Assembly (NCBI GenBank): GCA_025055055.1
Contig: JANWYX010000063.1
Coordinates: 1 to 9,546, forward strand
Length of the DNA: 9,546 nt
Source of the DNA: Caldilinea sp.
Lineage (GTDB): Bacteria; Chloroflexota; Anaerolineae; Caldilineales; Caldilineaceae
Direction of reading: 5' to 3'
How positions within the stretch are numbered: the first letter of the stretch is position 1; every line of letters starts with the position of its first letter. The notes under the pieces are model-generated. The model made no database searches, had not been told where the DNA came from, and saw only the letters and a list, made by a program, of their open reading frames with translations. Positions 1-8,032 of the stretch are shown here, one piece after another. The position numbers and the translations under genes were made by a program.

Positions 1-1196
1 CTCCACAAGCGGCTTCGGCTTCCACGCCGTCTCAATCCGGCACCATGCCTCAGGCCAACATTAGATTGCCTACGCCAACCCCGGCCATCGCTGCGCTTGC
101 GCCCGACCAGATTCGACTACGCCTGGAGCCGGCCTATCGAGGTTTTGAATTGCCCGTCTTTCTGACCCACGCCGGCGACGACAGCAGGCGATTGTTCGTC
201 GTCGAAAAGACGGGCAAAATTTGGGTTGTCGACGAAGGAGCAGGACAGCCAACGCTTTTTCTCGATGTGAGCGGCAAAATCACGACGGCGGGCAATGAAC
301 AGGGACTGCTGGGCATGGCCTTCGCGCCCAACTTCGCCGAAAGCGGCCACGTCTTCATCAATTACACCGACCGCCTGGGAACGACGGTTATCGAACGCTA
401 CACCGTGGCGAGCGACACTCCTCACCGCGCCGATCCGCAGAGCGCTTTCACCGTGCTCACCGTGCCGCAGCCGGCCGGCAACCATAACGCCGGTATGTTG
501 GATTTCGGGCCGGATGGCTATCTTTATGTGCCGTTGGGCGACGGCGGGGCAGCCAACGATCGCTTCGGCAACGGTCAAAACCCCGACACGCTACTCGGTA
601 AAATTCTGCGCCTCGACGTCACCAGCGACCCGACCCAGCCCTATTTGATCCCGCCGGACAATCCCTTTGTTGCAGCGGATTGGAATGGCCGCGGCGTACG
701 CGATGAGATCTGGGCCATCGGCCTGCGCAATCCCTGGCGCACCAGCTTCGATCGCGCCACCGGCGACTTCTGGATCGCCGACGTAGGACAGAACCGCTTC
801 GAGGAAATCAACGTTGTTCCTTCCGGCGCGCCCGGCGGCTACAACTTCGGCTGGCCGATCATGGAAGGCAAAAGCTGCTTCAGCGCCGCCGACTGCGACC
901 GGAGTGGATTGACGCTGCCCGTGGTCGACTATGCCCACGGTCGCGGCGATTGCTCGGTGACGGGAGGTTACGTCTATCGCGGGGAAGCGTATCCGCAGTG
1001 GCAAGGCGTCTACTTCTACGGCGACTTCTGCAGCGGCCGCATTTGGGCGTTGGCGCCCGATGAGGCAGGCGGCTGGCTCAACGCCGAAGTACTGGACACC
1101 GATTTTTCCATCTCCTCCTTCGGCGAAGACGCAGCGGGCGAGCTGTACGTACTCGATTATGGCGGCGGCGTCATCTATCGTATGACGCCGGAGTAA
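1..1196 (+). CDS. PQQ-dependent glucose/sorbosone dehydrogenase-like protein, 5'-partial
   Basis: This belongs to the GSDH family of beta-propeller proteins related to soluble PQQ glucose dehydrogenase and Asd/YliI aldose sugar dehydrogenases, which oxidise sugars outside the cytoplasm. The ATG at 45 is probably not the real start. It has no Shine-Dalgarno sequence, and the frame stays open to the window edge, reading a Ser/Pro/Thr/Ala-rich stretch typical of a lipoprotein linker. The start and signal peptide therefore lie upstream. Numbering from that Met, propeller signatures include NEQGLLGMAF (84-93), GNHNAG with a likely catalytic His148, GPDGYLYVPLGDGG (155-168), GLRNPWR (226-232), DVGQN followed by EEIN (246-255), GYNFGWP (265-271) and TGGYVYRG (306-313). 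The C-terminus looks complete at TAA 1194-1196. The Cys residues at 278, 284, 303 and 329 could form disulfides in an exported protein. The family call is firm; substrate and PQQ use are inferred. It converges on the sugar-transport operon. Confidence 0.9.
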   Translation, partial: PQAASASTPSQSGTMPQANIRLPTPTPAIAALAPDQIRLRLEPAYRGFELPVFLTHAGDDSRRLFVVEKTGKIWVVDEGAGQPTLFLDVSGKITTAGNEQGLLGMAFAPNFAESGHVFINYTDRLGTTVIERYTVASDTPHRADPQSAFTVLTVPQPAGNHNAGMLDFGPDGYLYVPLGDGGAANDRFGNGQNPDTLLGKILRLDVTSDPTQPYLIPPDNPFVAADWNGRGVRDEIWAIGLRNPWRTSFDRATGDFWIADVGQNRFEEINVVPSGAPGGYNFGWPIMEGKSCFSAADCDRSGLTLPVVDYAHGRGDCSVTGGYVYRGEAYPQWQGVYFYGDFCSGRIWALAPDEAGGWLNAEVLDTDFSISSFGEDAAGELYVLDYGGGVIYRMTPE

Positions 1197-1206
1197 CTTC
1201 CAAGAG

Positions 1207-1393
1207 CACCTTCCAGGAAGCTTCACGAGATTCAACAATAAATCTGGTGTCTCGTAGGCGCTCCGTCGGACGTGTACGCACGCCGGTCATCGCTCTGACG
1301 ACATGGTGATCCATCCATAGCGTGCGGCCGGACGCAGAACTTACGCAGGATGCCGGAATATTTATTGAAGTTTATGAAGCCTCCTGGAAGGTG
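1207..1393. repeat. Imperfect inverted-repeat element (MITE-like remnant)
   Basis: The outer 19 bases at 1207-1225 (CACCTTCCAGGAAGCTTCA) match the reverse complement of 1375-1393 with one mismatch. Similarity appears to continue inward for about 50 more bases per arm (to about 1279 and 1321). It is weaker there, and many differences are transitions; shared blocks include TTCAA, CGTA and CGTC. This leaves a core of about 40 bases. The element fills the gap between two convergent stop codons. No coding sequence and no clear target-site duplication is visible. It may be a decayed MITE or insertion-sequence ends, or it may act as a two-way terminator through a long imperfect hairpin, although it has no clear T-run. 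No second copy was seen in the window. Confidence 0.5.
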
Positions 1394-1418
1394 GGCGAAC
1401 CAAAATCTTTAGAACCGG

Positions 1419-2756
1419 TTATTTTGCGGACAAACGCCGAATCAACGCAATCAATTGCTCTGCAGCCTCATCCACCGTCACTTCTCCATAGGCGAGCGAT
1501 TGCCCCAGCAACCGCAGTTCGTTTACGAATTCCTGATCGTTCGGGAGATTCGGACCTTGTGGAACCATCTGATCGGCGATGGCATTGTAGATGCGATAGA
1601 CGGCCGCATCGGCTTCGGTGGACTGGTCGGCGATCGCCGTGCGCACGACAGGCGAGCTGGGCACGCCTCGATTGGTGCCGAGGACGGCGCCAGCCTCTGG
1701 GTCAGTCACGAAGAAGTTGATGAACAGCGCCGCCTCCTCTTTATGGGAGCTGGCTTTGTTGATCCCAATGCATTGGCTCATCTGGATGGCGTATGCATTC
1801 TCGCCGCCTCTGGGCAGCGTGATTGCGCCGAGCTGATCGGTCATCGCCGCCTGGTAGCCCGCCAGCTGATTGCTCCAGATCAGGCCGATCGCCGCCTTGC
1901 CTGCCACAAGCGCCGAGTTGTCTGCGCCGGTCTCTCCAAAGGTAGCCGTGGTGTCTGCGTCTGGGATCAACCCCTCGGCGCGCATATCGGCCCACATCTG
2001 GAACCACTTTCTGGCGGATTCCACCGTTGCATAGGATTTGCCACCCTCATCCAGCGTCCAGATCGGCGTACCCTGCTGTTGGAAGAAAAAGCTCAAATAA
2101 TTCGCCGTATTCGTGCTGTTGTCGACAAAAGGATAGACGCCTTGAGGCAGCTTTGCCTTGAGTTGCCGACCGTAGTCGAGAAGTTCATCCCAGGTCATCA
2201 AATCCTTTGGAAGCTCAGCACCCGCTGCTTCGATCATTGTCTTGTTATAGGCAAGGATCAGCGTATTGGTGCCCAGACTGACGCACCAAAGGGAACCGTC
2301 TCGCGTCGCAGGGATGAGCGCAGTCTGGTCAAAGCGTTCAGGCGTGTCGATCAGGAGCTGCTTGCCCAGATAGTCGTTGAGCGGCTCTAGATACTGCTGG
2401 TAGTCGGGCCAGTTCCCACCGAGTTGGATCAGATCAGGGGCGTTGTTCGCCGCCAATTGCGTATTGATGATCTGAAAATGATCGGCGGTTCCACCGTTCG
2501 GCTCGCCCATCACTTGGATCTCAGGATAGGCCGCCTGAAAGAGTTCAATGACTTTTTGAGTGCGGGCTGCGCGTTCGTCGTTGCCCCACCAGCCGAAGCG
2601 AATTGTAACCGAACCGCCGGCAGGCGTCGACGCAGCCTGCGTAGGTTCAGCAGTCGCCGCTGGCTGAGTAGGCGCAGAAAACGGCACAGGCTGAGCGCAT
2701 GCTGCAAACAAGAGTGCGAACAAAAACGGAAGTATGACCGTAATGGGGCCCCTCAT
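1419..2756 (-). CDS. ABC sugar transporter solute-binding lipoprotein (family 1)
   Basis: This is the extracytoplasmic binding protein of a CUT1 carbohydrate ABC transporter, predicted to capture a sugar or oligosaccharide and deliver it to the two permeases encoded just upstream. The start is set at ATG 2756, not the TTG at 2795, because AAGGAG lies 9 bases before the ATG and the signal peptide then begins properly with MRGPITV. The resulting 445-residue protein has a hydrophobic segment (5-19) and a lipobox-like LFAAC with lipidated Cys20. A Pro/Thr/Ala-rich linker follows (about 22-46), then the SBP fold from VTIRFGWWG, including the typical PEIQV and APDLIQLGG segments and a C-terminal FVTDPEAGAVLGTNRGVPSS helix region. 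Length is normal for the family. The binding protein is the last gene of the operon here, where it is usually first. The sugar cannot be named from sequence alone. Confidence 0.93.
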   Translation of the reverse strand: MRGPITVILPFLFALLFAACAQPVPFSAPTQPAATAEPTQAASTPAGGSVTIRFGWWGNDERAARTQKVIELFQAAYPEIQVMGEPNGGTADHFQIINTQLAANNAPDLIQLGGNWPDYQQYLEPLNDYLGKQLLIDTPERFDQTALIPATRDGSLWCVSLGTNTLILAYNKTMIEAAGAELPKDLMTWDELLDYGRQLKAKLPQGVYPFVDNSTNTANYLSFFFQQQGTPIWTLDEGGKSYATVESARKWFQMWADMRAEGLIPDADTTATFGETGADNSALVAGKAAIGLIWSNQLAGYQAAMTDQLGAITLPRGGENAYAIQMSQCIGINKASSHKEEAALFINFFVTDPEAGAVLGTNRGVPSSPVVRTAIADQSTEADAAVYRIYNAIADQMVPQGPNLPNDQEFVNELRLLGQSLAYGEVTVDEAAEQLIALIRRLSAK

Positions 2757-2911
2757 GGGTGAATTCTCCTTCTGTGCGCTAGATAGTTTGAACAAACGAA
2801 TTCAATGCAGATTTCATCGCATCACTTCATGCTCCACCCTCCTGTTTTTCGCATCGGCGATGGCGACTCAACGATAATTGCGCCGGCGCTCTCCCAGATG
2901 CAGCAAAATTT
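2757..2911 (-). other. Intergenic leader between permease and binding-protein genes
   Basis: This 155-base gap contains no ordinary gene. Reading leftward it holds the 10-base palindrome GCGCCGGCGC (2880-2889), a small imperfect palindrome (2849-2866), and a perfect AGGAGG (2843-2838) ideally spaced before ATG AAG TGA (2830-2822). A 12-codon reading frame follows. GTTTGAACAAAC (2786-2797) is a near-palindrome just before the binding-protein ribosome site. No T-run marks a terminator and no convincing promoter was found, so the binding-protein gene is probably read through from the permeases. The gap could allow separate control of its expression. Confidence 0.4.
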
Positions 2912-3757
2912 TTAGCCCTTTAAACCGGTAGTTGTGATTCCCTCCACAAAATATCTCTGTAGGGAGAAGAACAGAAGAAACGCAGGAAGCATGGCGAGCG
3001 TTGACATTGCCAATGCGGCGCCCCAGTTGGACACTGCTCCTGCGTCGCCGACAAACGTGCGCAGCGCTCGCGTCACGCTGAAAATCGGTGGTTTGGTCAG
3101 ATAGAGGAGATGGTTGAAGAAGTCATCCCACGTCCAAAGGAAGGTGAAGAGTGCAACCGTCACCAGAGCGGGCAGAGCGAGCGGCAAAATGATGCGAAGA
3201 AAGATGCCAAACTTGCTGCAACCATCGATCGTCGCCGCCTCGTCGAGCTCTTTCGGTAGGCTGCGAATAAATTGCACGAGCAGAAACACGAAAAATGCAT
3301 CCGTCGCCAGAAATTTGGGCGTCAGGATCGGTAGAAACGTTCCTACCCATCCGAAAGAGTTGAACAAAATATATTGCGGCACCAAGGTGACATGCGCGGG
3401 TAGCATCAGCGTCACCATCATCACCGCAAACCAAAAGCTCCGACCTGTAAATTTGAGACGGGCGAAAGCGTACGCAGCCAACGAACAGGAGATCAAGTTT
3501 CCGAGGATGGACACAGCGCACAGGAAGAGGGAGTTCGTAAAGAATACACCAAATGAAACACCTGCGTATCCCTTCCATCCGGCGGCGTAGTTTTCAAAGG
3601 TTACCGCCTTTGGAATTAACCCCGGATCGCTGAAGATCATGTTGTTGGGCTTGAACGAACTGACGATCATCCAAAGTACGGGATAGATCATCGTGATCCC
3701 TAGGGCGATGATGAATAGATGCGTCAATCCGTGACGTAAAGCCACACCCGTTTTCAC
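2912..3757 (-). CDS. CUT1 sugar ABC transporter permease, MalG-like
   Basis: This is an inner-membrane permease subunit of the sugar importer, paired with the MalF-like permease just upstream. Six membrane segments are apparent, beginning with LTHLFIIALGITMIYPVLW. The cytoplasmic EAA loop that contacts the ATPase reads ELDEAATIDGCSKFGIFLRI followed by ILPLALPAL, matching the EAA-x3-G-x9-I-x-LP pattern. The C-terminus ends in the family-typical QRYFVEGITTTGLKG. The start is uncertain. GTG 3757 begins one base after the upstream stop and has GGGGGA five bases before it, giving 281 residues. The ATG at 3775 would overlap the upstream gene by 17 bases and give 287 residues, but has no Shine-Dalgarno sequence. 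Either way the two permeases are translationally coupled. Confidence 0.93.
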   Translation of the reverse strand: MKTGVALRHGLTHLFIIALGITMIYPVLWMIVSSFKPNNMIFSDPGLIPKAVTFENYAAGWKGYAGVSFGVFFTNSLFLCAVSILGNLISCSLAAYAFARLKFTGRSFWFAVMMVTLMLPAHVTLVPQYILFNSFGWVGTFLPILTPKFLATDAFFVFLLVQFIRSLPKELDEAATIDGCSKFGIFLRIILPLALPALVTVALFTFLWTWDDFFNHLLYLTKPPIFSVTRALRTFVGDAGAVSNWGAALAMSTLAMLPAFLLFFSLQRYFVEGITTTGLKG

Positions 3758-3758
3758 G

Positions 3759-4727
<969 letters not shown>

Positions 4728-4794
4728 GGCAAGCTCTTTCTGTACATCTTTCGAGGCGGTATGCCTTTCATCATTCTTTTTTCATCTCTTTTTC

Positions 4795-5862
4795 TTAAAA
4801 CGGGGCCGGCCCTGTTGACTCTCGTACAATGAAACGAGCCTGCACCTCCACGCGTTGTTGCGGACGTTCAGGGTCGTCAATACGCGACAGCAACAGCCTG
4901 ACCGCCTCTCGCCCCACGCGGATCATATCCTTTGAGCTCGTCGTCAAGCGCGGCGTCAGATAGCTGGCCATCGGGATGTCGTCGAAGCCCACCACCGAGA
5001 GATCCCCCGGAACGCGCAATCCCAGATCGCTGGCGGCGCGCAGCGCGCCGATAGCCAACAAATCGTTAATCACAAGCAGCGCTGTAGGCCGATCAGAAAG
5101 CGCCAGAAGCCGCTGCGTAGCCTGATAGCCATCCTCTAAACCTGTGCCGCAGGTGACAATCAGCGCCGGATCAACCGACAGGCCAGCCGCTTGCAAACAT
5201 TCCTGATAGGTCAGCAGTCGATCCAGTCCGCCGGACATATCGACCGGCGGGCTCTCGGTCTCAGACGTCTCCCACGATGAACGCACGCCGTAAATCAAGC
5301 CGATGCGCCGATGTCCCAAATTCAACAGATGCGCCATCGCCTCGCGCGTCGCCGTGCGGTAATTCGACACGATGCAATCCACCGTAGGATGCTCGCCGAT
5401 TTTGACAATAGGAAAGCGACGCTCCAGAAGCTGATTCAGCGTCTCTCGCCCTTTGGCCGATTGGAGAACAAACGCGCTCATCAGGATCAATCCATCGATG
5501 CGATGCCGAGACAACTCTTTGAAGATGGTGTCTCCATATCCAGGGCTGAGGTCCGCGCTAGAGAGCAGCAGATGATAGCCTGCGCTGCGCAATTCCTGTT
5601 CAACTCCATCGGCGGTCTGCCAAAAATGGGGATTGTGAATTTCCGGCAAGATAAGACCCACCGTCCTAGTGTGACCCGAGCGCAGCGCCTGTGCACGGGC
5701 GTCGGGCTCGTAGCCGAGTTCTTCAATCGCAGCCAAAACGCGTTGCCGGGTCGCCTCCGAAATCAGCACCCGTTCATTGGCGACACCGTTCAAGACGTAC
5801 GAAACGGTCGCCCTCGAAACGCCGGCCAAACGGGCCACATCCGTTTGCGTCGGTTTTTTCAT
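4795..5862 (-). CDS. LacI-family transcriptional repressor of the sugar operon
   Basis: This DNA-binding regulator probably represses its own operon until a sugar ligand binds. The 355 residues have the full LacI/GalR layout. The N-terminal helix-turn-helix reads TQTDVARLAGVSRATVSYVLNG (about 5-26). The hinge region around ARAQALRSGHT follows (about 55-65). The periplasmic-binding-protein-like effector domain then runs from RTVGLILPEIHNPHF to the end, with the family signatures AMAHLLNLGHRRIGLIYG and DLSVVGFDDIPMASYLTPRLTT. The ATG at 5862 has no clear Shine-Dalgarno sequence, but it fits the usual N-terminus. The leader is about 80 bases and contains the operator candidate. It is the first gene of the operon, so self-repression would also control the transporter. 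The effector is unknown. Confidence 0.95.
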   Translation of the reverse strand: MKKPTQTDVARLAGVSRATVSYVLNGVANERVLISEATRQRVLAAIEELGYEPDARAQALRSGHTRTVGLILPEIHNPHFWQTADGVEQELRSAGYHLLLSSADLSPGYGDTIFKELSRHRIDGLILMSAFVLQSAKGRETLNQLLERRFPIVKIGEHPTVDCIVSNYRTATREAMAHLLNLGHRRIGLIYGVRSSWETSETESPPVDMSGGLDRLLTYQECLQAAGLSVDPALIVTCGTGLEDGYQATQRLLALSDRPTALLVINDLLAIGALRAASDLGLRVPGDLSVVGFDDIPMASYLTPRLTTSSKDMIRVGREAVRLLLSRIDDPERPQQRVEVQARFIVRESTGPAPF

Positions 5863-5909
5863 GGTTTTTCAAACGATTTCTATTTACCGGGCTTCAGGAG
5901 CAGTAAGCG

Positions 5910-5939
5910 ATTTACACGTATCACGTTACACGTGTAAAT
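5910..5939. promoter_or_regulatory. Candidate LacI-family operator
   Basis: Three heptads run head to tail: TTACACG (5912-5918), TATCACG (5919-5925) and TTACACG (5926-5932), followed by TGTAA. The last part forms a perfect 12-base palindrome, TTACACGTGTAA (5926-5937), with the central CG typical of LacI-family operators. An outer 9-base inverted repeat, ATTTACACG and CGTGTAAAT, brackets the full 30 bases. It sits just downstream of the predicted transcription start of the repressor operon, where bound repressor would block transcription. Binding by the adjacent LacI protein is inferred. Confidence 0.75.
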
Positions 5940-5949
5940 TAGCATCTGG

Positions 5950-5978
5950 ATGCTATCACGAATCGAATCGATTGTCAA
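5950..5978 (-). promoter_or_regulatory. Promoter of the lacI-like/transporter operon
   Basis: The minus strand shows a perfect -35 box TTGACA (5978-5973), a 17-base spacer, and a -10 box TAGCAT (5955-5950, four of six consensus bases). The predicted start of transcription is near 5943, immediately before the operator palindrome. The short inverted repeat AGCATC/GATGCT (5941-5954) overlaps the -10 box. Confidence 0.7.
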
Positions 5979-6105
5979 TCGCCAATTTTTTGTGAGTTTT
6001 TAGTTGAGTTGACATCATTATGAGTTGCGCTCTTCTTTCTAACCCTCCGAACTGCAACCAATATCCACTGCGACCAAAGTCCCACCATTGCATATTTTTC
6101 TAATG

Positions 6106-6111
6106 TATAAT
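6106..6111 (+). promoter_or_regulatory. -10 box of the sensor-kinase gene (leaderless candidate)
   Basis: A perfect TATAAT ends seven bases before the ATG at 6119, so the predicted transcription start (about 6118) coincides with the start codon. No Shine-Dalgarno sequence precedes the ATG. No good -35 box lies 16-18 bases upstream (TTGCAT at 6088-6093 is too close), so the promoter may need an activator. Confidence 0.55.
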
Positions 6112-6118
6112 CAACAGC

Positions 6119-8032
6119 ATGAACGTGCGTTCCCTTCGCCTGCGACTCGGCCTGCTCTTTTTCGCTTTCTCGGCGTTGGTGGTCGCCGCCGTCGCAATGA
6201 CCTACGCCGTCGTCGCCGGCCAGCGCCACGACGCGCTGCTCATCAATCTGGCCGGACGACAACGCATGTTGTCGCAGCAGATGACGTGGCTGGCGCTGGC
6301 TGCGCCAGATGATCCGCTGCTCGCCGCCAACCGTCGACGTTTTGCCGAAACGTTGACGGCGCTGGAGCACGGCGGGAGTGCGCTTGCCCCAAGCGGTCAA
6401 GGCGTCGAGCTGCCGCCGCCCGATGATCCGGCCGTGCGCGCAGCGTTGGCGGAGGCACGAGAGGCCTGGCTGCGCTTCGACGCCGAGCTGGCGCGCGTCG
6501 CATCGGGCGAGGCGGACGCTTTACTGGCGACTGCATCGCTGGTGTTGTTGGATGCGCTGGACAGGGTCGTGGCGCAGTTGGCCGCTCAGGCGGAAGCAAA
6601 GGTGCAACGCTTGCAGATCATCCAGGCAGGCTTCCTGCTGGTGGCGTTGCTCTTGCTGGGGATTGGCTATCGGGTCGTCCAGCGCCGCGTGGTGAACCCA
6701 CTCGCTGCGCTGGGCGCGGCTGCGGCGCGCATGGCCGCCGGCGATCTGCAAACGCAGGCGCCCACCTTCGTCGAGGATGAGCTGCATCGCCTCTCTACGG
6801 CGTTCGACGCCCTGCGCGCCGAGGTGCTGACAAGCCAACAACAACTGGAAGCGCGCGTCCGCCAGCGCACGCAGGAGCTGCTCACCGCCTTTGAGTTCAG
6901 CCAGGAGATTGCAGCGCAGTTGGAGCTGGAGCGGCTGCTGCGTTCGGTCACCGATCGGGCGCGGGCGCTGATGGCCGGCGACGCAGCCGCCCTCTGCCTG
7001 CTCGATCGCGATGCCGCTGTGTTGCAACTGGCCGTCGGCAGTGGCGCCGGCGAAGCCAACCTTCAGCTGCATCAACCGGTCAACGCCGCGCTGCCTCGGC
7101 AGGTGATCGGCGAGGGGCGCACGGTGGTGACAGAAACTGCCTGCGCCAGCTGCGGCTTTCTGCGCAGCATGCCCGGCGGGCAGTGCATCGCTACGCCTTT
7201 ACGCGCCGGCGAGGCCACCCTGGGCGCCCTGTGCGTGGTGCGACCGGCGAAAGTTAATTTCGAGCCGGAAGAGCAGGCGGCGCTTGCCCTGTTGGCCAAC
7301 GCAGCCGCAGTGGCAATCGTCAACGCCCGGCTGGTGGAGCAGGGGCGCGCCCAGGCGCAACAGAGCGCCATCCAGAGCGAACGGGAACGGCTGGCCGCCG
7401 AGCTGCATGACAACTTGGCGCAGACGCTCAGCTTTCTCAATCTTAAGACCGATCAGTTGGAAAACGCCATCGTCCACGATGCAGAGAACGAAGCCGTACA
7501 GCTTCTGGCTGAAATGCGCGGGGCAACGCTACGCGCCTACAGCCAGGTGCGCGCAGCGTTGGCCGGCCTGCAAGCCGGCCCCCGTGCGACGGCTGCTCTG
7601 GCGACTGACCTGCACGACTGCGTCGTCGAGATGCAGGCGCTGACCGGCCTAACCATCGAGCTGACCATCGAAGACGCCGATGCACTGAGGCTGACGCCGC
7701 TGGCCCACCAGCAGGCGCTGCACATCGTGCGCGAGGCGTTGACCAATGCCTGGCGTCACGCCCAGGTGCGCCAGGTAAGCGTACGCGTGCAGCGCATTGC
7801 CGACGCCGTGCACCTGACCGTGCGCGACGAGGGCTGCGGCTTCGACCCGATGGCGGTGGATGACAGCGGCCACCTGGGGCTGACCATCATGCGGGCGCGT
7901 GCCGAACGCAGCGGCGGAGCGTTGGATGTTCACGCACAGCCCAATGCAGGAACGACCATCGTGGCGACCTTTCCGCTGCACAAGGAGCGATGCGATGAGC
8001 CGGTGGCGCTTGTTGCTGGCCGACGACCATGA
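6119..8032 (+). CDS. NarX-like sensor histidine kinase (PilJ/NIT-type sensor, HAMP, GAF, HisKA_3)
   Basis: This is a membrane sensor kinase of the NarX/NarQ/DegS class, predicted to sense an external ligand and phosphorylate the overlapping response regulator. The order over 637 residues is: membrane helix 1 (about 9-33); extracytoplasmic four-helix sensor with the P-box-like motif LLINLAGRQRMLSQQM (40-55), matching the nitrate-binding P-box of NarX; membrane helix 2 (about 166-185); HAMP (about 186-237); coiled coil; GAF domain (about 260-405) with Cys342, Cys345, Cys356 and Cys372; H-box ERLAAELHDNLAQ with phospho-acceptor His430; and an HATPase domain with N-box REALTNAWRHA (Asn543), DEGCGFD (570-576) and GHLGL (584-588). 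The motifs needed for kinase activity are present. The start has no ribosome site but follows TATAAT directly. The 3' end overlaps the regulator gene by 38 bases. Nitrate or nitrite as ligand is inferred from the P-box and from the downstream molybdoenzyme. Confidence 0.93.
   Translation: MNVRSLRLRLGLLFFAFSALVVAAVAMTYAVVAGQRHDALLINLAGRQRMLSQQMTWLALAAPDDPLLAANRRRFAETLTALEHGGSALAPSGQGVELPPPDDPAVRAALAEAREAWLRFDAELARVASGEADALLATASLVLLDALDRVVAQLAAQAEAKVQRLQIIQAGFLLVALLLLGIGYRVVQRRVVNPLAALGAAAARMAAGDLQTQAPTFVEDELHRLSTAFDALRAEVLTSQQQLEARVRQRTQELLTAFEFSQEIAAQLELERLLRSVTDRARALMAGDAAALCLLDRDAAVLQLAVGSGAGEANLQLHQPVNAALPRQVIGEGRTVVTETACASCGFLRSMPGGQCIATPLRAGEATLGALCVVRPAKVNFEPEEQAALALLANAAAVAIVNARLVEQGRAQAQQSAIQSERERLAAELHDNLAQTLSFLNLKTDQLENAIVHDAENEAVQLLAEMRGATLRAYSQVRAALAGLQAGPRATAALATDLHDCVVEMQALTGLTIELTIEDADALRLTPLAHQQALHIVREALTNAWRHAQVRQVSVRVQRIADAVHLTVRDEGCGFDPMAVDDSGHLGLTIMRARAERSGGALDVHAQPNAGTTIVATFPLHKERCDEPVALVAGRRP

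Noticed and set aside
591..1238. 215-codon minus-strand frame opposite the dehydrogenase
   Set aside because: The sense strand has clear beta-propeller motifs. This is a mirror frame produced by GC-rich codons.
1455..2390. Long plus-strand open frame opposite the binding-protein gene
   Set aside because: It is antisense to a well-supported lipoprotein gene, has no recognisable domain or ribosome site, and reads as low-complexity Arg/His-rich residues.
2849..2889. Palindromes after the MalG-like gene as an intrinsic terminator
   Set aside because: On the transcribed strand the hairpins are followed by A-rich sequence, not a T-run, and their loops are too tight.
5311..5937. Plus-strand 208-codon frame opposite the LacI gene
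   Set aside because: It is antisense to a complete LacI-family protein and runs through the operator region, with no family features.
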